The notes under the pieces are model-generated. The model had not been told where the DNA came from. It searched no databases and was given only the letters and a program-made list of their open reading frames with translations. A program made the translations under genes and the position numbers. Shown in pieces: positions 23,426 through 32,842 of a DNA stretch of 64,000 nucleotides (positions are counted from its first letter, which is position 1; each line of letters begins with the position of its first letter). Source of the DNA: Symsagittifera roscoffensis (lineage: Eukaryota; Xenacoelomorpha; Acoela; Convolutidae); the NCBI RefSeq assembly GCF_963678635.1, contig NC_087069.1, forward strand, positions 6,185,472 through 6,249,471. Reading direction: 5' to 3'.

Positions 23426-23680
23426 ATGGAACCAAGTAACAACGAACATCAAACACAGCAAGACCCTAGACTCAGAAACCCTTTTTTAACTGACAGACAA
23501 AGGAAAAGAATTTTAGCTCAGAACCAACATCAACATCAACATCAAGATGAACCTCCAAGGAAAAGAGTTTTCTTGGAGCAACATCATCAACAAAGCCTAG
23601 AACAACAGTATTATCCGCAACAGCAGCTGCATCAACCACCAGAACAATACCAACAGGCTTCTTACCATTTATATTGTTAT
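23426..23680 (+). CDS. Gln/His-rich first exon with a DPRLR motif
   Basis: ATG at 23426 opens a Q/H-rich frame of 85 codons to a possible donor, TTAT|GTAATA at 23680 (stop at 23687 if unspliced). Residues 13-17 read DPRLR and residues about 24-30 read QRKRILAQ, followed by a HQ repeat. The polyglutamine exon at 32209 has the same opening logic (DPRLR, then RKRMLEQ, then polyQ). A nuclear, disordered regulator would fit the composition, but the family is not recognised. It could equally be a separate paralogue. Confidence 0.45.
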
Positions 23681-24053
23681 GTAATATAAATTTTACCTAA
23701 TTGTTGTGATAAACTTATTAAATAGATTTGTTATGTTTAATGTTTGTGCCTGTGTGTGGAGCGCCCTCTGAGGGATTTTAGAGACAGGTCTGTCAAGTGG
23801 CTTTCTGTGGGGAGGTGGGGAGCTGGAACTGGCTTGAGGAGTCTGGTGGTGCGCCGCTGGACCTACTGAGCTCGGGTGAGATTGTTCCTTGTTTTTGATT
23901 TTTATAATTCGATTTTAAAATTTAAATTAATTTAGTTGTCTTTTTTTTATTTGCTGATTTGTAAAATTCCCACTAACCGCTTATCATGGGTTAGTTCAGT
24001 CCCCTAAAGTCCAATCAAAATCCTTTTTTTTTTAACCTTTATGCTGCGTCAAG

Positions 24054-24500
24054 ATGAGGAAAAACAACAAAGAGTGTACAAGCAAAGTTTGCTTAAAACC
24101 TTCAGGACTGATAAATTGGATTTGGTGTGATTGTTGTTCTAGTTGGTATCATATCAGTTGTGTAAATATTTCTCTTAGCGACTCTAAGAAAACCCAATGG
24201 TTTCAGTGTCCTTTATGCGTTGATGTAAAATCTGTTAATAAAGCAACAATAGGTAATGATTTAGTGCTAGACAATTATGTTAATACAGCCATCTCAAATG
24301 TCCGAGTACTCAAGCGAGTACCAAAAGACTCGCGTGTTCCCTTGGCGGAAAGTCTGTCGGACAAAATAAATGACATCGTCTACAATGTACTAGATGTTAT
24401 AAAATGGCTAATTTTTTTTAACGTCGTTCTTGTTTTTTTTGGAGCAACCGAAAAGAAGTGGACGCAAACAGACCACAAGCATGAGATCTTTAATAAATAA
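24054..24500 (+). pseudogene. LINE N-terminal part with PHD finger
   Basis: ATG at 24054. Residues about 8-62 hold the zinc ligands of a PHD finger: an early Cys pair (CTSKVC), then CDCCSSWYHISC, then FQCPLC. PHD fingers read histone tails in other proteins and could target integration here; that is inference. The frame drifts after codon 110, and the sequence that should continue into RT moves to another frame near 24440. Confidence 0.65.
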
Positions 24501-26834
24501 AAAAATTCGAGCAAATGACGTGTCACTTCCAAAACCCCATCCCCAAGTTTCAAGCCCGCCTCTGAGAGACCTCGAGCAGAGAATAAAGTTAATAAGTAGT
24601 AAGCTCGATGAAGGAAATGTAAAGGGAGGAATAAGGCTTGCTGCTTCGGATGACAAAATAGCTCCTTTTTCAACTGATAACTATCAAAAATTGTTGTCTA
24701 AGCACCCGCAGCGAGCCAAATTTGCAGCTCCAAATCCAGAAAAGTTGGATAGTTTTTTCGTAACCAATTTCGACCTATACAAAGCGATAATGTCCTTTCA
24801 AAACGGATCAGCAGCAGGTCCTGATAAAATAGTTCCTCAATTTTTTAAAGATCTCGTTAGTAAGTCGAATGGCATAGCAGGACTTAATTTTCTGAAATTG
24901 CTTAATAAGCTGATAAACCTCATTGGAGATGGCAAAATACCCGAACCACTAAGACCTTTTTTTTGGCGCAAAGCTTATCGCCCTCATAAAGATAGACGGA
25001 GGGTTGAGACCGATTGCCATAGGCAACACGCTGAGACGTATCGCGTCTTAATGCGCTGGAAGCAAGGCCCTCTCCGAGCGACAAAATTTTTTCGGAAACG
25101 TACAGGTAGGATGCGGTACCAAACGAGGAGCAGAAATAGCTGCGCACTCGTTTCGAAACCTAATTGAACGCGACGACAATCCAAAATGCACTGTTCTTTT
25201 AGAACTAGATTTTAAGAATGCCTTTAACTCTTTAAACAGAGAAACAATGCTGAATCATGTTTTTTCAACCCCTTTTTGCGGAAACAATTCATACACTAGT
25301 CAAACAGTTGGAGTCGAAATTTAACATCTGGTATTTAGATGATGGGAATTTAGCCGACGACTATAAGGTAGTACTCCCGTACCTTAAAAACATTCTGAAA
25401 TCGGAACAAATTTACGGCCTGAGCTTAAACACTGAGAAGTGTGAACTTTGTTTTTTGGGACCGACTACTAGTACACAGTATTATTCAATTTCAACAAAAT
25501 TTTGAAAAATATGCCCCAAAATAAAAATAAAAACAAAAGAAGAACTCCTCATTTTAGGATCTCCAATCGGCGAACTTTGCCGAAAAGAATTGCTCGACGA
25601 AAAAAATAGGGAGCTTGAAAAAACCTCGGATGTCATTGACAAACTAGACGCCCATTATGGTTTTTACCTCCTGAAAAATTGCTTTAGCATGCCAAAACTC
25701 CTATATTTTTTGCGTACGAGCCCTTGTTTTTTGCAAAATGATTTTTTGGAACGCTACGATAAATTACTAAGAAAATCGTTATGCAAGGTCACTAACGTGA
25801 AAATGGATGATAACCAGTTTTTACAAGCAGTTCTCCCGGCAGCCAAAGGTGGCTTGGGCGTTTCTTCAGCTCGTCTACTCGCTTTACCCGCTTTCTTAGC
25901 CTCAGCAGTAGGAGCAAAAGATGCCTTGAGCGAAATCTTTGGTTTAGAGCATGTGGATGGAACCTATGATGATGCGGTTAAACGGTGGTTTGACCTTGGA
26001 AAAATTGAAATGGCTCCGGAAAATGAAATCCAAAAAAATTGGACGGAGCCAATTTTTGACAGCGAAAATGCAGACTTGATTTTACGACTCGAACCAACGG
26101 ACGTAAAAAAATTCAATGCGTTCCAAGATAGATTTGGCTCCCAATGGTTGAACGTCATCCCGTGCAAAAATTTAAGGTTAAAACTGTCGAACCAACAACT
26201 CAGAATTGCGATAGGACTTCGATTATGATCAAAAATATGCGAACGGCATAAATGCGTGTGCGGAAAAGACGTTACCGAGGATGGTTGGCATGGTCTTTCT
26301 TGCCTCAAAAGTGCAGGGAGATTCTCTAGGCATTCAAACCTGAATGCCCTTATAAAGCAGAGTCTATCATCTACTCACATTCCGTCTGTTTTAGAACCAC
26401 GACACCTCTACAGGACCGATCAGAAGCGACCAGACGGTTTGACGCTCGTTCCATGGGCTGATGGTAAGCAGCTCTTGTGGGATGTAACGGTAGTAGACTC
26501 CTTAGCTCCTTGTAGGATTAATGCCGGGTCTGTTTGTAACCCTGGTACGGCTGCCGCTGAAGCGGATGAGCGAAAAGTTGACAAGTATAAAGATCTTGTA
26601 AATGATAGATATCTTTTTCAACCGCTAGCTTTTGAAATTCAGGGCGCGGCCGGCCCCAGCACAGATTTTTTTTTGAGCAAGCTTTTTAAGAACCTAAGCA
26701 TATGCACTGAGGAACCCAGAGCAGGCAGCTTTTTAAAACAGAGAATCTCCCTGGCAATACAGATTGCGAACGCCGCTTGCGTACTCGGAACAATAAATGA
26801 CAAAATAACTTTCGACGAAATTTTTTACTTGTAA
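24440..26834 (+). pseudogene. LINE reverse transcriptase and RLE endonuclease, broken
   Basis: The RT opens with GSAAGPDKIVPQFF (about 24805-24845). A frameshift near 24960 puts DGGLRPIAIGNTLRRIAS in another frame. Palm motif A is LELDFKNAFNS (about 25200) and motif C is WYLDDG (25329-25346). Between them the expected palm motif B is missing and the frames do not join, so a deletion removed part of the palm near 25260-25275. A thumb-like part follows (25590-26228, ended by TGA). The C-terminal part (26256-26834) has a Cys/His cluster (CGKDV..HGLSC), RPDGLTLVPW and WDVTVVD, which fit a PD-(D/E)XK restriction-like endonuclease as in R2-type LINEs. The frame ends at TAA 26832. Confidence 0.8.
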
Positions 26835-27123
26835 CACTTGTATATTATATTATCTCGTGTCGAGTTGCGTGTTCTTATTGAAGAAACGTAACCCGTATCG
26901 ATTTTAATTGAAAAGGACTTAAACACTTGTCATCTTCTTTTATCATTATCACTTCCATATCTAGAAAATTCCAAGGACTTTGACTGGAATACATGATGAA
27001 GGGACTCATGACTGTAACCTCGGTTACTATGATACTTTTGACCTTCTTTATATTGTTATTGATTATTGACGGCCTTTTCCCACTACCCCCATTCAAAAAT
27101 CTCTTTTTTTAATTAAAACAATC

Positions 27124-27333
27124 GGCTCTTTTTCCTTTCCCCCCCCCCCCCCCCCACCTGCAAATTTTTATATTTGAAGTTACTGTTCACTTTGTTCGAT
27201 TGTTATAAAAATCAGGCAGACTAATTAGGCCATGACAAACATATTTGGTCTTCATAATTTACCTTGTAAAACCACTCATTAGACCATAAAATTCATGTTT
27301 AAGTGAGGTGGGGGGGGGGAAGGAAAAAGAGCC
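27124..27333. mobile_element. A-family MITE, complete
   Basis: The copy is 210 bp with ends GGCTCTTTTTCCTTTCC and GGAAGGAAAAAGAGCC. Perfect 8-bp duplications AAACAATC lie at 27116-27123 and 27334-27341. Confidence 0.95.
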
Positions 27334-27379
27334 AAACAATCAAATATTTGTCGTCAGAGTGATTCAGTGGATATTATTA

Positions 27380-27625
27380 TCACAGATCATTGAATTTATT
27401 CATTAGAATATCTAAAAGGTATTTTGCCTGTCGGGTTATGTCTCTTAAAACATCCTTCACGCGTTCTGTTGTAAACTTAATACGATAGAAAGAAAGCACA
27501 TTAATCAAACCATCAAAAATAAAAAGGACCAATAATGCTTGAGATAATTTTTTTGCAAATAAAAGCCCTTTTCCCGCATTTGAACTTGAAGTTTTAAAAA
27601 CTAGCTCAAGGTTTTCATAATCCAT
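27380..27625 (-). CDS. Possible small membrane ORF between two MITEs
   Basis: An 81-codon minus-strand frame starts with ATG at 27625. It has ordinary composition with one hydrophobic stretch (ALLVLFIFDGLINVLSF) and a Lys/Arg-containing end. It lies alone between two A-family MITEs. No splice sites or family are recognised. It may be a chance frame or a fragment of an old transposon. Confidence 0.2.
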   Translation of the reverse strand: MDYENLELVFKTSSSNAGKGLLFAKKLSQALLVLFIFDGLINVLSFYRIKFTTERVKDVLRDITRQAKYLLDILMNKFNDL

Positions 27626-27705
27626 AATGGGTTTTTGTTGAAAATTTTACTTCAGTTTTTTTTGCTTCATGTTTCTTTACTTTTTATCAAGCCACACTGA
27701 AACTG

Positions 27706-27907
27706 GGCTCTTTTTCCTTTTCCCCCCCACCTTCAAATTTTCATAGTTGAAGTTTCCGTTCACTTTGTTCGATTGTTATAAAAATTGACAGGCAGACTAA
27801 TTAGGCCATGACAAACATATTTGGTCTTCCTAATTTACCTTGTAAAACCACTCATTAGACCATAAAGTTCATGTTTGAGTTAGGTGGGGGGGGGAGGAAA
27901 AAGAGCC
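27706..27907. mobile_element. A-family MITE, complete
   Basis: The copy is 202 bp with ends GGCTCTTTTTCC and GGAAAAAGAGCC. Perfect 8-bp duplications TGAAACTG lie at 27698-27705 and 27908-27915. It is very similar to the copy 370 bp upstream and in the same orientation. Confidence 0.95.
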
Positions 27908-28093
27908 TGAAACTGTTTTCAAATAGCTAGTCAACTCTTCAAACGTTTTGTAATGGACTGGAGTTGCCATATTACAACTTCACTACTTGAGCAAACACTT
28001 TTTCCTCCCCCACCCCCACGCCTGCAAAATTTTACTAGTGAAATTTTGTTCACATAATCCGAATGTTACAAAAATTGGCATGCGAATTAATTA

Positions 28094-29232
28094 TCCGGGT
28101 TGACCAAAACTTCTTATCATTCAAATTCCAGGCACTTTTCCAGTTCCCCCTTTCAAAATACCGAGTTTTATGTTTGTTTTACGTGTTATTAAGGCTAAAT
28201 GCATGGTGTTACGCTGTAAAGTATGAGGAGCAAATATGTTCAGAATTGTTGAGTTGTTCAGCACGCCAAATTTAATTGCATTATGGCAACGTTAATTAGA
28301 CTTTTCAAAACTGAATTTGAAAGGGGGGACTGGAAAGAAGCCAATTTCCATATATGAAAAATTTCTTGTCATACAATTTCAAACAATTCGAAACGTACAG
28401 AAAATTGTATGAAATCTCTATGATAAGCATTTTTACATATATAAAAATTGAGTAATAGCTGTTTTTCCATAAACCAGAAAGTTGATTTTTTTGTTCCTAA
28501 TTTTTTTTCTGAAAAACTTTGGGTTGTCTTTGTAACCGAACACAAGTGACAAAGACCTTGGTTTACTCAAAGCACTAAAAATTGGACGGCCTTGTCTTAA
28601 CAATGCATAGAAAACGACCTGAATTGTTTCAAACCTGTATTTCACAAATGATATAACAAAAGTAAAAAAAAAATTTCAACGATGATAATCTTAAAACTTT
28701 GAACTTTTAAATTATCAGACATTGATCAAGGCATACATAGACACGCCATACAAAAGAAGTAAGAATTTTCAGCGTTTTGGAAAAAAAAATTAATTGAAAA
28801 GGAAAAAAAACCAACATTATTGTATCCAGGACTACGCTATGCACACAAAAAATTCAATTTTGCATGCAGAATTTCTTTTTTTTGGAAAATTTTTGTTTGA
28901 TTGCGAAATTCGATTTGCGGTTGAAAAAACACAACTTATGGGGCAAATTTTCAAAGTTAGTTGGAAAAATATTTGTGTCGTCATCAAAAAAATGCCAGTC
29001 ATACAATTTCCATATATTGGACTTGTATGATAAGTGTTTTTTTCAAAAAACGAAAACCTCGGTTTTTTATCACAAGACTGTTTTATTAGAATCAAACAGC
29101 CGCAGAAACTAGTTAATATTTTTTTCAATTTTTTTTGAAATTGTTTGAAAACTGTATGACAACCATTTTTCCACACAATTGATGTATGGAGTTGTATGAT
29201 AAGCATTTTCGGTGTATGGAGGTCAACCCGGG
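28094..29232. mobile_element. Tc1/mariner-like non-autonomous element
   Basis: The inverted ends CCGGGTTGACC and GGTCAACCCGG are flanked by TA on both sides. The empty site is confirmed by the A-family reference. The interior carries several copies of a palindromic phrase around CATACAATTTCCATATAT and no transposase. A second copy lies at 42766-43586. A B-family MITE is inserted at 28131-28341. The open frames across it are chance products of the repeat. Confidence 0.75.
28131..28341. mobile_element. B-family MITE inside the mariner-like element
   Basis: The ends are GGCACTTTTCCAG and CTGGAAAGAAGCC. The flanks AAATTCCA (28123-28130) and AATTTCCA (28342-28349) match at 7 of 8. Confidence 0.85.
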
Positions 29233-29399
29233 TAGACCATGGCAAACATGTTTGGTCTTCATTTTTAACTTCTCTTTGCACCATAAAAATGATGTGCATG
29301 TAAGGGATGTTCATGTAAGACTCCCTACCCCATTGTCTGAATTTTGGAAGTGTGTTTTCTGTTACAAACACACTGAGGGAAAACTAAAAAAAGCGATTT

Positions 29400-29507
29400 A
29401 AGCAGAATGTTTATGAGACCTCTCAAACCATGTCTTGAACTTTTTTTTGTTAGAAATCTGTGGGAAACTGTATCGAAAGCTTTCAACAGATCCACAAAAA
29501 CCTCATC
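29400..29507 (-). pseudogene. Fragment of a second LINE reverse transcriptase
   Basis: On the minus strand the frame reads FVDLLKAFDTVSHRFL and then RHGLRG, which is RT palm motif A and the following helix of an APE-type LINE (CR1/Jockey/RTE-like). Only about 35 residues remain; the fragment is cut by the B-family MITE at 29508. It is unrelated to the LINE at 24 kb. Confidence 0.7.
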
Positions 29508-29722
29508 GGCTCTTTTCCAGTCCCCCCCTTTCAAAATACCGAGTTATATGTTTGTTTTATGTGTTATTACGGCTAAATGCGTGATGTTACGCTGTAAAGT
29601 ATGAAGAACAAATCTGTTCAGAATTGTCGATTTGTTCACCACGCCAAATTTTTTGTGCATTATGACAACGTTATATAGTCTTTTCAAAATTGAATTTGAA
29701 AGGGGGGAACTGGAAAAGAGCC
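29508..29722. mobile_element. B-family MITE, complete
   Basis: The copy is 215 bp with ends GGCTCTTTTCCAG and CTGGAAAAGAGCC. The flanks ACCTCATC and ACGTCATC match at 7 of 8. Confidence 0.9.
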
Positions 29723-29770
29723 ACGTCATCATATATTAACATCATTAATTGCTCTGATAGCCAAATTGCT

Positions 29771-30135
29771 GGCATTTTTTCAGTTCCCCTCCTTCAAAAT
29801 ACCAAGTTTTATGCTTGTTTTACGTGTTATTACGGCTAAATGCGTGATGTTACGCTGTAAGGCTCTATTCCAATTTCCCACCCCCCTCGGAAAATTACAA
29901 AATTAAGCTGTTTAAAAACAAATGGTTCACACGGCATTTTGCATGTAAAAAATGCTGTAGAAATTTGTTCACTTGTTCACGCTGACACGTTTCAATGCAG
30001 TTTATATTAAGAAAAATCATTTTAAATTGATTTCAATATATTGATTTTCAGAAAAAATCAAAGGGGGAACTGGAAAAGAGCCCGTTAAATAAACTTTTTA
30101 AAATTAAATAAGAAGGGGGAAACTGGAAAAGAACC
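29771..30135. mobile_element. B-family MITE with a C-family MITE in its middle
   Basis: The left part follows the B consensus to GTTACGCTGTAA at 29860. The right part resumes at CGTTAAATAAAC (30083), so about 100 bp of B is missing. The outer flanks AAATTGCT and AAATTGTT match at 7 of 8. The missing interior has been replaced by the C element. Confidence 0.8.
29861..30082. mobile_element. C-family MITE
   Basis: The ends GGCTCTATTCC and GGAAAAGAGCC are shared with families A and B. The interior (GTTCACGCTGACACG, then GCAGTTTATATTAAG) is distinct. No target duplication is visible, in keeping with a deletion or conversion at insertion. A diverged copy in the other orientation lies at 32631-32842. 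Confidence 0.75.
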
Positions 30136-30540
30136 AAATTGTTTTTTTTAATATAACTGTGATTTTTGCTAAAAACCAAACTTTTTTCTGCTCAATATTT
30201 TTTGATAAATTTTGACAAAACATGAAACCTCAAGAAAGGTTTATTGTTTGTGCGTTTTTCTTTCGATCTTTTTTTCCAAGAAGGCAAAACTTTTCGAAAA
30301 AAAGGCTAGCCCTCGTAAAAATGTAAAAACTACCTTCTTAATGATTGCAGTATCTCATACACTTGTTTCACTGCACTATCGTCCTTTCTAATTAGCTGAC
30401 ATGAGTGAGATTCATGATCCTCGAACACTTAGATGCTATATTTTTTCCAATGCTTCAAAAAATTAATGGTTAAAATGTCAGCACCGATTTCACGCTGTGA
30501 AATTCTCAAATTGTTGCATTTGAGTTTGTCAACCAAAACA
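30136..30540. other. AT-rich stretch without genes
   Basis: I see no coding signal or repeat family here; the longest open frames are short and of low-complexity composition. Confidence 0.4.
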
Positions 30541-30719
30541 GGCTCTTTTCCTTTTCTCTCACACCTGCAATATTTTATAATTAAAATTACTGTTCACATT
30601 ATCCGATGGTCTTGAAAATTGACATGAAGTCTATTTAGGCCATGGCAAACATGTTTAATCTTCATAATCAACCACTCGTTTGACCATAAAAATGAGGTGG
30701 GGGAAAATGAAAAAGAGCA
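30541..30719. mobile_element. A-family MITE, complete
   Basis: The ends are GGCTCTTTTCCTTTTC and ATGAAAAAGAGCA. The flanks CCAAAACA and CCAAAATA match at 7 of 8. The right terminal base is changed to A. Confidence 0.85.
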
Positions 30720-31767
30720 CCAAAATATACAAGGTTTTGCTTTTATCATTTGACATTTGCGAATTTCTTTTTGTACGTCAGTCTCTAAGCTTTTGTGGTT
30801 TGACGTATTAATTTGTTCCTCAACTTTTTCTTATCTTTGATCTCTGTCAATTTCGAGTATTTTTTTTTGCTTAATGAAGTTTTGTCTCTTTTTCCTTTTC
30901 CCCCCACTTCACATAAACATGAATTTTATAGTTGTTGTTAGAGACAAGTTTTGTCTCGTGACTTTATAGTGTCTTTTTTGAATATTTTGGGAATACTCTG
31001 TAGTTCATAGTAAAACTATAAACGCGTCTCAGAATTATTTTTCTTTCTCAGAATCATTATCCCAGAGCTAGATAGTTTTGTGGCTTTCTAGCTTCTTTTT
31101 GTTCTGACTTTCGATACGAAAGTAACGGAATATTTCTGCTCGGGGTCGGTTTTTTTTAGACAAATTTCGAATTTTTAACTAGCCATTTTTGACGGAATTT
31201 TTTTTATTTTGAGCTTGAATTTAAAAACATATTTCACCTGTGATCATTTGTTGTATGTTTATGAGGGTTTAAAGATTGCCATTTTGGTTAATTTGGGACA
31301 ATTAACGCGCGATGTATTTCACAATTAACGCGGAGATTTAATCCGTTCTAGAAATCGTTCCAAATTGGTTGAAATAAGCTTATTTGCCATAATTGATTGT
31401 TACTAGCACCAAAATCTATTCTTTTGTACTTTATATGATGTGTGGGGGGATGATTTTCAGAAAAAAAACTTCAATTTTCAGAAAAAGAAATTTATTTTGT
31501 TTTATTACATTCAATTTTTTCTATGTTATTACTGCTCCATAAACCTTAAAAGGCAGTCAAAACATTCAGGGCTTCGCCCTGATACGAGCAGTCTTGTTTT
31601 TGTTGTACGCCAAAAGAGCAAAACTCAATAGAACTCAATCTTACTGTGGTTTGTTATGCTTTTTTTAAATTTAGTTTGTCCAGAAAAATATTTGGTTTGT
31701 GTGTAATAATTGCTGACCCGTATAGTTACAATATAAAGTATGCAGACCAATCCTGTTGACGAAAATT
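30720..31767. other. T-rich stretch with an A-family end and a small hairpin
   Basis: An A-family left end (CTCTTTTTCCTTTTCCCCCC) with part of the core lies at about 30886-30935. CAGGGCTTCGCCCTG at 31567-31581 is a perfect small hairpin. There is no gene. Confidence 0.45.
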
Positions 31768-31983
31768 GGCTCGTTTCCAGTTTCCCCCTTTCAAAATACC
31801 GAGTTTTATGTTTGTTTTACGTGTTATTACGGCTAAATTTGTGATGTTACGCTGTAAAGTATGGAGAACAAATCTGTTCACAGTTGTCGATTTGTTCACC
31901 ACTCCAAATTTCATTGCATTATGACAATGTTGAATAAGCTTTTCAAAATTGAATTTGAAAGGGGAGGGAACTGGAAATGAGCC
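31768..31983. mobile_element. B-family MITE, complete
   Basis: The ends are GGCTCGTTTCCAG and CTGGAAATGAGCC. The flanks CGAAAATT and CAATAATT match at 6 of 8. The copy is 216 bp. Confidence 0.85.
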
Positions 31984-32208
31984 CAATAATTACTTTGTTC
32001 GCAATGCCGAGTTTCCTTGCTCTATAACAAAGTTCAAGCGATTCTCCAAAATTGAATTTCAAAATTCGGGTGGAATGTTAAAGAGCCTTACTGACATATA
32101 AACCGCATTTTTTAATATTATCTGAGTACAAACGGCTAATTTTAAAAGAAAATTGATATTTTGGTCCCAGCAATATAAAGGTAAGGAGCCCAAAAACAGC
32201 AACCAAAA

Positions 32209-32263
32209 ATGAAACTGAGAGACCCACGACTAAGAGATCCCCGGCTTAGAAAGAGAATGTTGG

Positions 32264-32312
<49 letters not shown>

Positions 32313-32320
32313 GCAACAGC

Positions 32321-32372
<52 letters not shown>

Positions 32373-32580
32373 GCAGCAGCAACAGCAGCAGCAACAACAA
32401 ACGCAACCTATAATTATTCCGCCTGCTGGTTATAACCATATACCAGACGGTCAGCCAACTGAAGTTGTTACGGTTCAAGGCCAACAGTATGTGATGCCTG
32501 CTGCCAGAGGCTATCAAGACGATGCGGGAGTGATGTATCGATATCAAGTACCGGTGGTTCATAGTCGCTTCAAGTCCCAA
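32209..32580 (+). CDS. Polyglutamine exon with DPRLR repeats
   Basis: ATG at 32209. Residues 4-16 read RDPRLRDPRLRKR, then MLEQ, then a run of about 46 glutamines, then a non-repetitive part (YNHIPDGQPTEVV, GVMYRYQVPVVHS). A donor CAAAG|GTTGCT at 32580 would end the exon in phase 2, which fits the phase-2 start of the exon at 44484. Unspliced, the frame stops at 32608. The polyQ is mixed CAA/CAG. The motif is shared with exons at 23426, 45717, 47279 and 48741. It is probably a nuclear, disordered regulatory protein; the family is not recognised. Confidence 0.5.
32263..32401. repeat. CAA/CAG trinucleotide repeat
   Basis: About 46 CAA codons with scattered CAG interruptions lie inside the polyQ exon. 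This mixture is typical of a coding repeat under some selection or of older age. Length polymorphism is likely. Confidence 0.95.
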
Positions 32581-32630
32581 AGGTTGCTGAAAATTCTGAT
32601 TTTTTTCTAATGTAAGCCAAAGATATGATG

Positions 32631-32842
32631 GATCTTTTCCTGTTCTCCCCCTTTGATTTTTCCCGAAATCAGATATGAGTCAATTTAAAATTATTTTATG
32701 TTATCAACTGCATTAAAACGTGTCAGCGTGAACAGGCGAGCAATATTCTACATCGATTCGTACATGCAAAATGCAGTGTGAGCAATTTTTGAACAGACTT
32801 TTTTTCAATTTTCTGAGGGGAATTGGAAACTGGAAAACAGCC
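32631..32842. mobile_element. C-family MITE, diverged, opposite orientation
   Basis: It contains AAAACGTGTCAGCGTGAACAG, the reverse complement of the C-family core. The ends GGATCTTTTCCTG and CTGGAAAACAGCC are worn. No clear target duplication is seen. Confidence 0.65.

Larger units (their letters stand above)
23740..26850 (+). mobile_element. Dead non-LTR retrotransposon (LINE) with PHD finger and RLE domain
   Basis: The element has a more GC-rich 5' part (about 23740-23900), a PHD-type zinc finger, an RT domain and a C-terminal restriction-like endonuclease region. No poly-A tail or target duplication was found, so the ends are approximate. It differs from the common APE-type LINEs in lacking an upstream AP endonuclease. 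Confidence 0.75.
27990..29330. repeat. A-family MITE split by a mariner-like element
   Basis: The left part (27990-28093) ends GCATGCGAATTAAT-TA. The right part (29233 on) continues TA-GACCATGGCAAACATG. Joined, they match the intact A-family sequence at about 23227-23250. The termini are worn. Confidence 0.7.

Noticed and set aside
24380-24673. Minus-strand frames of 82-97 codons
   Set aside because: They are antisense to the LINE and have no motif.
28832-29371. 179-codon minus-strand open frame
   Set aside because: It lies inside the mariner-like repeat and the A-family end. Its sequence follows the palindromic repeat phrases and is not conserved in the second copy at 42766-43586.
31567-31581. 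Rho-independent terminator
   Set aside because: The GC hairpin looks like a bacterial terminator, but the window is eukaryotic and no gene ends there.
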